Assembly: GCA_024734555.1 (NCBI GenBank)
Contig: JANPWX010000073.1
Coordinates: 863,420 to 927,419, forward strand
From: Trochalopteron elliotii
Taxonomy: Eukaryota > Chordata > Aves > Passeriformes > Leiothrichidae
Reading direction: 5' to 3'
DNA: 64,000 nucleotides
Shown here: positions 33,702-45,258 of the stretch, piece by piece
How the letters are laid out: the number at the start of each line of letters is the position of its first letter
Numbering within the stretch: position 1 is the stretch's first letter
Made by a program: the position numbers and the translations under genes
Notes under the pieces: model-generated
Seen by the model: the letters and a program-made list of their open reading frames with translations, nothing else
What the model was told of the DNA's origin: nothing
Databases searched by the model: none

Positions 33702-36663
33702 TGAGGGTGGCTTTGTAGTCTATGAAGCTTTCAGTCCTGTGTCTTCCCTGAAATTCAGGGTGGTGAAAAGAATTAGGGTGGAAGGGCCCATCTAGTTCAC
33801 CCGCAGGCGGAGCAGTGCAGCCTGTAACTTTACATTAAGGACTTTCAGCTGCACTTTTGCTGTCAGGTTTGGCGACTGCACAACCTTTCTCTGGCTTCCC
33901 AGTGAGCTCTAGACTGCCTCAATATGTGTGGAGCCATTGTATGTGTTGAATTGTAAGGGAGGGTGGCTGCTTTGTCGAGATCCTGGTTCAAGCTACTCCT
34001 CCACTATGCCATTTCTGTGCCTCAGCAGGTAATGCAGGTTCTTATCAGCTTTAATTAATGCTCCTGGCAGTGATGACAAGTGGCCTGCAGAAGTGTGAAT
34101 CTAGTTTAAGGAGACTAAGAAGCCAAAAGAAAAAAAAAAAGGAAGAAAGCCTTCTAATCTGATCCATTATGCTCAGGCCAAGAGATCAGCAAAATGATCA
34201 AGCAAGGAAGAGAAACAACTTCTGGCTACTAGATTTTGCATCCCTATCCAGGCCAAATGCTGGGGGTAACTATTAAATGATTGTAGCACACTGAACATCA
34301 ATCTTGTAACAAGCTTGGATAATACCCTCTGGTGAATTAACAAGGACTGCTGATATCTAAGTGCTTTTCAGCTGTGTGTTGCCAGGAATAAGTCTCAGTT
34401 CTGGGGGGCCTGAGTCTCTCCTCAATCTGAGTTTAATTCCCTCCCATCTGCTGTCTGCATTTCCCGACGATCCTCGCCCAAGTAGGGCACAGTGTGTGTT
34501 TTGAGGGGAGTGGGGACACGCTGGGCTCTCTCTGGGCTGAAATTTCCCAGTCAGAGAATTTCTGCTGTGTGGGGATATCCAGGGTCTGCTGTGGTCTTTG
34601 TGCCCCCACATGAACAACCAAGTGCTGCCTCAGCTGAAACATCCTGGGAGCCTCTGCTGAGATGGCTCTGCTGGTGGAACAAAACTGTGCAAGCTTGTGC
34701 AGTCTGGAGCAGGGGACAAAGGCGGTCTCATTCCCACCATCGCTGGGAATGATGGGGATAATTGTCTCATTATTCCTGCAGCCTCCATAGCTCCCAAAGA
34801 AAGAGTAACTGGTGTGCAACAATGCCTCTGCTGTAAATAACGCCCTCAGCACATTCCACTGAAGCAGAAGACGGAGGTATAAAGTACTGTCTGCCCTCAG
34901 ACCATGCTCAGATTCAGCAGTGGGACTTTGGTCCAGTGAGCTTTAAGTTTTGGGTTGTTGTTTTTGTTTTATTTTTTTGAAAGTGGGGCAGGGAGCTCTG
35001 TGTGGGCTTTCTAATGTTTTATTTAGTAAATCAGGGGCATGAGTGCATGTTCAGTTTGCAACGGTTGGAGTTGTGCAAGAAGCCTGTGTCACTCTTGCCC
35101 TGGATGTGGCTGGCATCTTCACTCAGTGAGCAGGAAGGGGGACTTGTGTCCTGGCTATGCCAGCACAAATCTGGGGAGTGCCACTTATCCCTCCTGGGTC
35201 TGCCAAAATGAATTTTCCTCTTTAGGCATCAAAAATGTCCCTGAGATCCTTGTTTGGAAGAGAGCAAGACTAGTGGGTAGGGACAGGAGAGGTTTTGCCA
35301 AGGTTCATGCAGCCTGCAGAGATCTAAGAGCAGAACTGGATGCCATGACTCGGGTTTATTTGCTTTTCCTTGTTTAAAAGGTGTCCCATAAAAAGAAATA
35401 TATGCTGCCATTAGTAGCAGAGAAGTTTCTTTTGTCAGACTTCTGCGTGTTTCACTGATCCATTGCTGGTTTGTGGAGGTTACTGCAGTGCTGCTGATGC
35501 CTGTGCTGTTATCTGTGCGTGCCTGAAATCTCCTGGAGTATGTTTGTTTTTTTCTCTACTTGTTACTCACATGAGAAAAATCAGGAAGCTCTTGTCCAGG
35601 TTTTCCTGGAGGGTTTCTGGAAGATTAAAAAAGTGTGATGTTTCATGAGGTTTCTTCATCCTTGTCTGAAAATCACATTGGCTTTCAGGAAAAGAGCTAT
35701 TTTGCATAGCATTTGTCAGGCAACTGCTTTAATTGTTAACATAAAGCAGAAGGTGAGTTTTCAGTGTTTCTTTCAGTTTCCTTGCTCAAGCTTCTATTCT
35801 GTTGGTTGTGATGTGACTATTTCATTAGCTCACTGGAGATGTCTTTGGCAAAAATTAAGAAGCTGAGATCTAATATTTCTAATGTATCTTAAAAACAACT
35901 AAAAGAGGAGGTGTAAAAAAACCCCCATCCATACATTAATTTTCACTTAGGCCTCAGACTATTCCAAACCCACAAAAACAAAAACCCAAAGACTTAAGCA
36001 TCCTTCTCCTGCAGCCCTGCTGGAAACAAGGCTGGTGTTGGCTGGCACATGAGCTTTCTTTGTGCCACCACTGTGCCCCAGCTGGGCTGAAAGCAGGGGC
36101 AGAGCAAGGTGGATGTGGATGCTCCTGAAGGAGAGCAGAGCCAGCTGCAGGGAGGCAGGGCAGCCCCCATCACTTTGTCCCAGACTTGGATGTTGACTTG
36201 CTACAAATTTTGAATGTCTTCTTTCTCCAGCAGATAAAACTGGGAAGGGTGACTGTTGCTTGTAGTGAAAGGAGGCAGTGTGTGAATTGGTGGGGGTTGT
36301 GCTTGTGCCTCTACAAAGTGCTGGATGGATATGAAATGTCTTTACTCCCTGTCTGGTCCCAACCCAAAAGCCCCATGAGGCTGTGCAGAGGAGGGATCCC
36401 TCTTCCTTGCAGGCCATCTCCAATTCTTCCTGCAGGCAGCCTCTGCTGCTCCAGCAACTCACTGGTATGTTGGGGCTGGCTGGCTCTGGGCAAGTGGTGC
36501 CTCTCACAGAGGGTGCAGCTTTCTGAAATCCTGCACCTAACCTTGGCAAGTACAGGCTGTAGCCAAGCAATAAGGCTTCTCCATCTTTGACACACCATCT
36601 GTCTTCTTCAACTTTCTGTACTCTTTCAGCTGCTGTATTAGAAATTATCACTATGCAGTGTTG
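33702..36663. other. Unique noncoding DNA
   Basis: The 238-codon minus frame at 35959-36675 has a competing plus frame (36186-36590) and no domain. AT-rich patches at 34030-34100 and 34250-34340 look like possible conserved noncoding sequence, by appearance only. Poly-A run at 34130-34140. Confidence 0.55.
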
Positions 36664-36700
36664 GGCTGAATCCAAAGCAGGGTTCCTCCTTCAAGTGATT
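36664..36700 (+). repeat. 37-bp direct repeat, copy 1
   Basis: Begins ggctgaatccaaagcagggt and ends tccttcaagtgatt. Identical to 38364-38400; bases on both sides differ between copies. Confidence 0.95.
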
Positions 36701-38363
36701 AAGGAGAGCAAAGCCTCACTGAAATGTGGGGTATCTTCCCTCCTCCTCAGGGCCCTACAGGGTCACACCTGCCCACCTTGGAGCATCCTGGAATGGCAGA
36801 GCTGGATTTATGCTTTGTGTCTTGGTATCTTCCCATGCCATGTGCAGGGGTAGAGGGGATAGCGCTCGTGACTTAGCAGGACAAGTGCTGGGAGAGGAAC
36901 ACAACTGCTTATTTCTCCTCTTGTCTGGCCTTTGCTAATTAACATGCTCAATGCTGGTGCGCATGTGGAAGAAGTTCTGAGTCCTGCACTTGCTCATTAT
37001 CAATCTGACTTCCTGGAATCAAAGGAGAAATTGATCTTTCCTGTGTGTTTTTACAAGCCCAAATATTTTGAGGGGTGAGACAAAACACTTCCTTCCCATG
37101 TACTGTTTCTAACATCCATGTTATCAGTGTTGCATTGTCAGATGTTTCCTTGCTGCTTAAAACATTTTGCCTCTTTTTCCAGCACCAATGGCATCCTTTC
37201 CACAGGGGACACAAAATGAGGTGGAAAGGCTCAGTACAGAGCAATTGGTCCATGATGCTGCTGGTGTCGCTGACACTGGAGCAGGCTTAGTGCATTTGTG
37301 CCACAAATGCATGCAGGACTCAGGAACACAATAAGGCATCTTTCCTGCTCTTACCCCACTGCTGGTACCGCCAGTTTTAGCAGAGTGAGTGCTGCTAGGT
37401 TTTCCTTGAGGTTTCTTAGTTGTAGCTTGTGTCTGGGAGATAGATATTTAGGGACCTGTGGCTTAAGCACCTGCCAGTGACACTGAAGGTTTGACATCTA
37501 CCTACCTACAGAAGTGCTGCCACTCCAAGGAGCACAGCACATGCCCAGGGTCCCTCAGTGACCTGGAGAAGTCAGTGTGCTGGCTGGGATGGTGGGGAAG
37601 GAGGCAGTGAGCCATCTCAGTTGGAGGACCCAGGAAGATGCCTGGTTCCTCATGCCAGGCATGAGCCAGCAATACCCTATTAAGGGCTGGTGCTGCTGGT
37701 TATAGGCATTATTTTAGAATGTGTTTTATTAATGTTGGAACGTGAACCAGAAGAGGAACAACTTAGTTGGTTATGCAGCACCAGAAGGAATAGGGAGCCA
37801 TTAAAATGTATCTGGGTGAGCAAAGCTGGGCGTGTGGGTGCACACAGAAGCAGCACATCTCAGCAGTGAGATGGGGTCCTTCGGTAGCACTTATTTTTCT
37901 GACAGAAGCTGCACTTTTGTTGTTGCTCTGTGAGGTGCAGTGCAGAAAGGATGACTGCCTGGAGGGTGCTGCTGGGAGGTGAGGCTGTGTGCAGTTTCCT
38001 CAGGGAAGCAGCAGTTCCTTTTGTGAACCATCCCTCTGTGTGTGCCTGTGTTAATGGTGCTGAGTTGCCACTCTGTGTCATGTGTCCCTGCCTCCCAAAA
38101 GAACCTGCACTGTGGAAAGGGAAGAGAGAGGGGGAAAGGAAAGATGAGAAGCAGGGGATTTACAGGCTCACAGGGAGGTGATGTGGACAATGCCTACATG
38201 AGATACTGCAGGCAGAAGTAAGTTCACTTGACCTTCTATCTGAGCCTGTGGATGAAAGCCAGTGCTGGTCTGAAAGCCATGAGATTGCCTCAGTGCAGCA
38301 CTGGGTATAGGCTCATGCCCTTTGCATCTCAGCAGGCCAGCCACAGCTGTGCAGCTTCATCCT
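36701..38363. other. Unique spacer between the 37-bp repeats
   Basis: No repeat or exon recognised; frames at 36948-37253 and 37891-38190 are two-strand overlaps. Nothing suggests a mobile element bounded by the 37-bp copies. Confidence 0.5.
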
Positions 38364-38400
38364 GGCTGAATCCAAAGCAGGGTTCCTCCTTCAAGTGATT
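38364..38400 (+). repeat. 37-bp direct repeat, copy 2
   Basis: Exact copy of 36664-36700, same orientation, offset 1,700 bp. Confidence 0.95.
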
Positions 38401-40734
38401 CTGCCTGCAATCCTCCAGGTAAATGTATCCGTGGCTTTGCAGGTGCCACCTTCTGCTTGTAACCCCTGCTTTTCCCAAAGTGCAGCCCCACTTGGAGCCC
38501 ACCAAGTGCATATTTAAGGGAAGACTACTCAGGCTGTCCCCTAAATGAGTAAAATGGCTCTGATGTGCACCAGCTGGTCCCATCACCTTCAGACGTAATT
38601 GTTTAATGCGCACGTTGTACATTAGCTTAACAGCTTGACAGTCGCGCTGTGGTTCACACAGGAATCCCAAATATTGCAATGCAACACTGCAGCATGACCA
38701 TTACTCTTGAACTGCACCTTTAAAAATAACAGTTAGGCTGGAGATCCCAATTTCTGTTTCTCTGTAAGGCTGAATGTTCCCATGCTGTGGGCACCTTTGT
38801 TGTCCTACCAGATGGCCTGCAGAGTGTCAGTGTTTGGGAAATCCCTTGCTACAGTGGTTGGAGGATTAAGTTCAGAAGGGGTGGGCTTGCCCTAAGGAAT
38901 GATCCCCAAAATTGCTGATTTGGAGAGTCCCTTCTATACACTGCAGTTGTTTGCACACAAACCTATCATCTATTCTCCTCCTGGGATTTGCTGTTTATAC
39001 GGAGGAGAGCAAATAAAGATTCTTCTGCAATTTCAATGGAAGCCAGGGAGCTTTTAAGCAGGCAGAGCAGCTACTCTCATCCTTGTCTCTCTGCTGAAGA
39101 AATGGGCTGACTGCTAAGAGAGATGTGAGATGTCACAGTTCCTTTTCATCTGAGGGATGAAAAACACTATACAGGCATTTAAGCTTTACAAAATCCCCCT
39201 GCAAGGTGTAGGAGGAATTTTTTTACAGATGGAGAAACTGAGACAAAATGCCTTGCTGCTGCTTGTTCCATTCAGTACTGAAAGAATTGAGGACAGAAGT
39301 TGGGACACCTATTCATAGCACTGACCAAAAGGTCCTCATTCTCTGTCACCTTGGGAGGGACATAGCCCATGCAGCAATGCTCCTGGGAGGGCTTTCAGTG
39401 TCTGCTTTGGTCAGGAGACTGTTTTGCAGATGTGTCTCCTCCATTCTTGCAGTGACATTGCATCTGACCTGTATTTCTTACAGATATTTAGTTTCACCGC
39501 CCCATTTCTGGTTTGTCAGCCTGCGAGACCCATCCATATGCGCTTGCCGTTCCCTATCCCTCCCTGTTCTCAATCTGTGCCAGTGCACTGCTTACTTGAA
39601 TCATAAAACCTCTCACCTTGTGTGGGCTTTTTGTTTTCCTGCTCGTGGCTGTGCGCTCCCCTTTCCGTATCACCCTGCCAGCTATGGCGCAAACACAACC
39701 TGTCTGTGGGGGAAGGGAGCAGGCTGGGAATGCCCATCCTCTTGGGGACACGTCTGATCCTGCATGTTGTGAATGAGAGATGCTACTCTGTCCTCCCTTC
39801 CTCTTCCCTGCAGTGAGCTGACCATCTGCTTACCTTAATGGACTAGAGATTAGCCTGGGGGTTAAGTTATCAACATAATTAACCTAGATTTCTCCTCTAC
39901 GGCTGAGGCAATTTTTACTTATCTGCTGCTCAGGTGATGTTGTGAAATTCAGACGGCTCTCGAGGAACAACAGAAACTGGAGCATGTGGAGGGGAAGACT
40001 TTCAAAGTTTGAAATTACTCTGAAGCCCCCAAGGCACGGAGAGGAGAGATGATGAAGCTTGTGCAGGGTCATGTACGTTCTCAGCTATGAGAACGGTATT
40101 GAAGAGAAGTCTAATATATTATTAATACTGCCTGTTCCTTACGTGGAGGGCTTTTCAGGTCTGTGTCTCAAACTAGGCAAGACTCATTACCTCTGTTTAT
40201 GGAAATTTGTTCCTGGAACATATGCAGAAAGCTAACAAATTGAAAATATTACATCCCTGTGTTTCTGTCCAGATGACTTTTGTCATCTACCTGTAGGACA
40301 CTTCCCAGCCTGTGCTCCGTACCAGTGGTTCAGTGACAGGTTATTGTTCCATACTCTAGTCATGTATCACCAGAAACTCTTTTCATTCTGGCTTAGGATG
40401 CTAGAGCTAATGTGACTGTACAGCCTTGTGTGGGTGGCTTTTATGCTACATTTTCCTTGACAGTAAAAGATTGCAGTTGCCACTTTGGAGCATCCCTAGC
40501 CGTCTTTCCTGCCCTAGATTCAGGCTGTGTTTGTGGATAGTGCTATCGGGCTTGTGCTCAGGCAGTCTTCCTTTGCAGGGCCCCAAGTTTCAAAGGGCAC
40601 CAAGCCCCCCCATAAATCCCCTGGCCTTCTTCTGCCTGTGGCCAAGGCATTCGGGCCATGTGCCTTTGCACTTGGATTCAGCTTGCTGTGGGTGGAGATC
40701 CCTTACAGAAGCTGTGAGTATGGGAGCACTGTCT
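38401..40734. other. Unique noncoding DNA
   Basis: Frames at 39248-39757 and 40426-40794 have no domain. A short CpG- and TAAT-bearing patch at 38590-38660 has a conserved-element look. Confidence 0.5.
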
Positions 40735-41010
40735 GACCCATCCCCGCGGGCACTTCCCGTGTCAGAGGACGTGCCAATCAAACGATCATTGTAATTACCG
40801 TCCTGGAAGCTTTTAATCCCTTAGTTAAATAAAACCAACAAATGATAGCGGGAGTAGGAAACTGCAGCCGGCTGGAGGACAGCCCCGCCAGGAGCAAACA
40901 CCCGCACGGCGCTGCCAGAGACACTAAACCTTCCTAATGGCGAAATTAGCATGCAGCTTTGGTCAGATCCCACCCACACCTCGGTGCTCAGCTCCAGACA
41001 TCTCATTGGC
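40735..41010. promoter_or_regulatory. Candidate conserved noncoding element
   Basis: Unique, non-repetitive block combining CpG sites with AT-rich homeodomain-type cores (gatcattgtaattaccgtcc, ttagttaaataaaacc, cctaatggcgaaattagcat). CpG retention in methylated bird DNA and dense TAAT cores are typical of developmental enhancers. This is appearance only; conservation was not tested. Confidence 0.25.
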
Positions 41011-41026
41011 AGAGGCAGGCAAGTTA

Positions 41027-41290
41027 GAAGGAGTTCAAAGAATAACAACAGTGATTAGGGTACTGGAGGGGAGCCGAGGTATGAAGAAAGATTAAAGCAA
41101 TTAAATGTGTTTGTCATGGAAAACTGGTGATTAAGGAGGGGAACCTAACTGTCTTCCTGTAATTTGAAGGGTGTGAACTTGAGGTAGAGGAGCTGATCAT
41201 AAGGGTAGAAGGAGGTATATAAGTAGAAGTGGTGTGATGCAGCTCAAGGAAAGAAATGTAGGTAGAATATCACGCAAACTCCTAAATACA
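41027..41290 (+). mobile_element. Ancient CR1/L3-like LINE fragment
   Basis: The order gttagaaggagttcaaagaa, cagtgattagggtactggag, gtatgaagaaagattaaagc, aatttgaagggtgtgaac, gaaatgtaggtagaatatca follows the conserved end of old amniote CR1/L3 elements (the QRRATMIRGLE...YEERLKQLNVF region and 3' UTR). Strong divergence and lost frame indicate great age. It directly follows the candidate conserved element at 40735-41010. Confidence 0.6.
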
Positions 41291-41474
41291 TTTTTTGGTT
41301 AGGCTTATGAGTGACAATGATAAGGATACATTTTTTTTGGGATGCATATATACAGACAGAAAAATGCTGGAGGAGAGACCCTCTAGTAGTAAATTATCCT
41401 GTACAGCAAAGGCTGGACTGCGTGGTTCCATACACGCTTTGGCCCCTTCACCACATCTTTTCTGTTCTTTACAA

Positions 41475-41491
41475 ATATATATATATATATA
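41475..41491. repeat. (AT)n microsatellite
   Basis: Perfect 17-base AT run. Confidence 0.9.
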
Positions 41492-42274
41492 GAGGAGGAA
41501 ACAAACAGCACTAGCACTTGTGATTTTCAGTGGAGACATGTTGCAAATGTTACATTTTCCAGTAACGCTTTACCCCACACTGTCACTGTAAAATCTGTCT
41601 GCTGTCAAACTGCAGTGGGGTGCCAGTCCTCGTGTCTCTTTGATAAGGCCTGGGGAGGATTTGGCGGACATTAGCAGCACCCAATGCCCCCAGACTCTGC
41701 TTAGAGCAGCTGTCCTGGGTGAAATGGGGGGAGCCCTGCTGGGGGAGCCCTGCTGGTGCTGAGTTGTTTGGAGATAGAAAAGCCTCAGAGCATGCCTGTA
41801 TTGATTTTGTGTGTACTGCTTGGTGTGCACTGACAGATCGGTGTGTCCCTCACACTGTTGGGTTTGTGCTCTGCTTTTCGGTTACGGCTTAAAATTGGCA
41901 GACCTGTCTTTTTGGGTGGCAGAGACCAGTCACTGTGCAGGGAGGTTCTCCCTTATCTAGGATGTGAAGGATTTGAGTTTCCTTATGACGGGTTTGCAAA
42001 CCCTGTCTGTACTCTTGGAAATGTTCAGAGGGCGTGTGGTTGGAGCACAATGATGGGAACCTAATGTGCTAGTCCTTTGTTGTCTCATAGTTGTGCCCAT
42101 GCAGAAAAGGCAGGATCACTCTCCTGGCAGATAGGTGAAATGTTTACTTGAGTACTTCTAGTGATGGCTGTGCTGCAGCTTTCTTACTAGTTGAAATTAT
42201 ACCCCACTACCCCTCCCAGTAAGCCTCCCTATACACTGGGACATGTGTTATACTGGGGATTGCTTCCTGTATAT
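41492..42274. other. Unique noncoding DNA
   Basis: Includes a 14-base tandem duplication of gggggagccctgct near 41726-41754. No gene or transposon recognised. Confidence 0.5.
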
Positions 42275-43055
42275 AGAATCATGGAATCACAGAATATGCT
42301 GAGCTGGAAGGGACCCATCATGACCACTGAGTCCAACTCCTGTCCCTGCACAGGACACCCCAAGAGTGGCACCATGTGGCTGAGAGCATTGTCCAAATGC
42401 TTCTTGAACTCTGTCAGGCTTGGTGCTGCATCCATATCTCTGGGGAGCCTGTTCCAGTGCCCAAGAACCCTCTGGGTGAAAAATCTTTCCCTTGATATCC
42501 AAACTTACCCTGCCCTGACTCAGCTTTATGCCATTTTCATGAGTCCTGTCACTGGTCACTGGAGTGAAGAGATGTGTACCTTCCCCTGTACTTCCTCTCC
42601 TGAGGATCCTGAAGACCGCAATGAGATCTCCTCTTGTCCAGGCTGAACAAACCAAGTGACCTCAGCCACTCCTCATATGGCTTCCCCTCCAGACCCCTCA
42701 CCATCCTTGTGGCCCTTCTTTGGGCACTCTCTAATAGCACAATGTATTTCTTATATTGCAGTGCCCAAAACTGCCCCCAGCACTCGAGGTGAGGCTGCCC
42801 CAGTTCACAGCAGAGCAGGACAATCCCTTCCCTTGCCCTGCTGGAATGCTGTGCCTGATGTCTCCCAGGATATGGTTGGCCCTCCTGGTTGCCAAGGCAC
42901 TTCTCATTCAGATTCAACTTTCCATCAGCCAGAACCCCCAGGTCCCTTTCCACAGTGCTTCTCTCCAGCCTCTCGTTCCCCAGTGTGTGCACAGAACCAG
43001 AGTTGCCCCATCCCAGACTCTGGCACTTGCCCTTGTTAAATTTCATATGGTTGAT
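42275..43055 (-). mobile_element. CR1 LINE, decayed ORF2 C-terminus and 3' UTR
   Basis: The longest CR1 copy here, on minus. From its 5' cut near 43055 it encodes the CR1 reverse-transcriptase tail: MKFNKGKCQSLGWGN, ERDLGVLADGKLNLNEKC, then in a degraded stretch QFWALQYKKYIVLLESAQRR, GLEGKPYEEWLRSLGLFSL. Frameshifts around the PHLE region and after DKRR show it is dead. The 3' UTR ends in tggaatcacagaat and agaatcatgg at 42275-42295 (plus sense), the CR1 tail type also carried by the SINE at 30384-30547. The family encodes endonuclease plus reverse transcriptase; only the part after the catalytic palm remains. Confidence 0.93.
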
Positions 43056-45173
43056 CCCTATGCTTACACGTTTACCATTTCCCCCCTTTCCTGCCCTGCC
43101 TCTGCAGCTCCCTGCATGTGTTCCATAGAATTTGCAGTTTTTTTTTGTTGGCAGGAAATGTTGCCTAGAATGGGTTCCCTTTGAAAGAATCTCATCTCAA
43201 CGATCTCCAAAATTATGTTTACCAAATTTGCAGCTGCCCATGCTATCTGCAATGCACACAAAATCCTTACCTTTTACCTGACCTGTTCTCCTGCTCCTGC
43301 CTGCCTTTCTCTCCAAACCTGCAGGATATCCCTGTAATTGTGTTCCTGTTTTTCACACCAGCTCCCCAAAGGCTGTGACACCAGGTACCAGCCTGGCAAA
43401 CTCTGACGTAGAGCCCGTGCTCTACCAAGGTTCTTACCTGGGGCAGCTGCTCCCCATTTTCATCATCCTAACACGGAGTGACTGGGCTCGAATGCCCCTG
43501 CAGTAACCTGCCTCGCCATAAATTGGAGACCTTTACAGCTGAAGGTTTGCCTCCAACATCTTTTTTTAGCTTGCCTGGTACAATTCTCTGCTCTGTGACT
43601 GCCTGCAGACAACGTTGCAGGTTTCATTTCCAAAGCAGGCGGCATTGTAATTAAGAGGTCCCAAAATGAACTCAGACTTTCAATAACAAAGCGTAATAAA
43701 ATGAGCTCCTAACAAGACTGACAGGAGAGCAGTCAAGCTGTTTCAGCATCCACATAGACATTTTACCTGACAGAATAATAGCCAGTTTCTTTCAGCTGTA
43801 AAGTCCACCTTCTCTGCCAGGGTCTGACAGCTGCTGTCACCTCAGGAACCACCAACAAAGGGGTGCATCCTTGTCTCTCCAGGGTGGTAACAGCACCAGC
43901 TAAGACATAGAAGCTTCCAACCTGGAAAATTTCCAGATACCTCTAGAGGGGAAAATCCTGCCACTGGCAGGCACTGACCATAGAATCAGGTATTGCAACT
44001 GATGGCAACTGCAGGACTGAACTTTTGCCTCCTCCTCATAGGCAGGCAACTCTGAACAGCTGTGGTCTTTGACAGCATGAAGAAAATCAGGGTCTGTAGC
44101 ATTATGTCGACATAGACAACCGAATTTTGAGGCCTGGTGTCTTCAGAAACTGAAGGATTCTTTATCTCAAGAAGACTTGTATCAGCTATTTCCCAGCCAA
44201 TACATACTTGCTATGCACTAAAATGTTTGCTGACTTGCAGCTAGACTGGTGTGCTGGGAGGCTCCATCTCTGTGTTATGGCCCACTTCTGGTGCTGCCTG
44301 GTCCTAATTTGCTTCTGGAGATGTGATTGAGCTGCTGGTCCTGGCTCCAGCAATGCTTAATGAACCTCTCAATCAACTGGCCTGGATAAAATTTGGCTGG
44401 GTCTTGTTACTGGGTCTTGCCTTCCTTGTCTGACAATGTCTAGCGAAAAGCTGCTTGACTGTCACCATGTCATTGTCATCCCCTGTCTGTGAGAGAAGGC
44501 AGATGGTTGCCTAAAGAGCAAAGGATCCTGGAACCCTGAAAAAGCCTGAACTTCTTGCCCAGGCAAAGGTAAAGACCCTTCCCTGAAGGCATTCCAAACC
44601 CACAAGATCTTGGAGGGCAGTGTGGGTACAGAACACAAGTAGCGTTTCCCCTCTGTGTCCAATCCCTTGCCAACTCAGGGAGCCACTGGCTACCTTCTTT
44701 GGTGAGGCTGGTCAGGGTGGCCACACAGTGCTGAGGATGGATCTGCCAGCAGGGAGCAATCCTGGACTGACTCTGCACCAGGGAACAAACCTGTGCACAG
44801 AGACAGTTCTTCTTTTCATCTGTTCCCTGCCAGGAGATGAGCCAACTCCTTGCCTGGGTCCTTCTTGCAGGGTGGCTGATGTTGTGGTGGAGGGAGCTGG
44901 CAGTGCTGGCAGGGACTGTGGGGCCAGGGTGGAGAGCTGTGTTGTAGGACAGTGCACTTGTGCAAGTGGCTGTCAGTCTCCTGGCATCTCTGGAGTTCTT
45001 GACAGCTGGGAACACAATGCAGGCAAGCTTATGTGAAAGGAAGTGACAGCAAGGAAATGGAAACGTCTGGAAGCATACCAGCGAGTGAAGCCTCGTCATA
45101 ATATACCCCCAGGCCAGATCAGAATTACTTTAATGCAGTGATTCATTATTTTTTTCCTCTGCTTCTCTCTCAG
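43056..45173. other. Unique noncoding DNA upstream of exon candidate
   Basis: Frames at 44476-45099 (minus, 207 codons) and 44620-45036 (plus) overlap fully and have no domain. The block 43490-43760 is unique, AT/CpG-mixed and looks like conserved noncoding sequence. A branch-point and polypyrimidine tract occupies 45130-45173. Confidence 0.5.
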
Positions 45174-45258
45174 TGAGAAGATGCTACAGATCTTGACTGG
45201 TGTTGCTGAGTATGTAAAATATCATGTTGCACACCTCAAGGAGATGCTGGCCAAATAA
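45174..45258 (+). CDS. Candidate terminal coding exon, unknown protein
   Basis: A strong 3' splice site (tttttttcctctgcttctctctcag, AG at 45172-45173) is followed by a frame entered at phase 1 (xxT GAG AAG ATG ...). It encodes about 27 residues with amphipathic helical character (EKMLQILTGVAEYVKYHV, then AHLKEMLAK) and ends at TAA 45256-45258. An AATAAA overlaps the stop (45254-45259), and a donor-like GTGAGT follows at 45262, so the exon could also be internal in a transcript with a spliced 3' UTR. The other two phases hit stops early. I do not recognise the protein and found no other exon of the same gene. Short length means chance cannot be excluded. Confidence 0.35.

Noticed and set aside
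35959..36675. 238-codon minus open frame
   Set aside because: Competing plus frame over the same bases, low-quality composition, no recognisable domain.
44476..45099. 207-codon minus open frame
   Set aside because: Fully overlapped by a plus frame and lacks any domain or exon signals.
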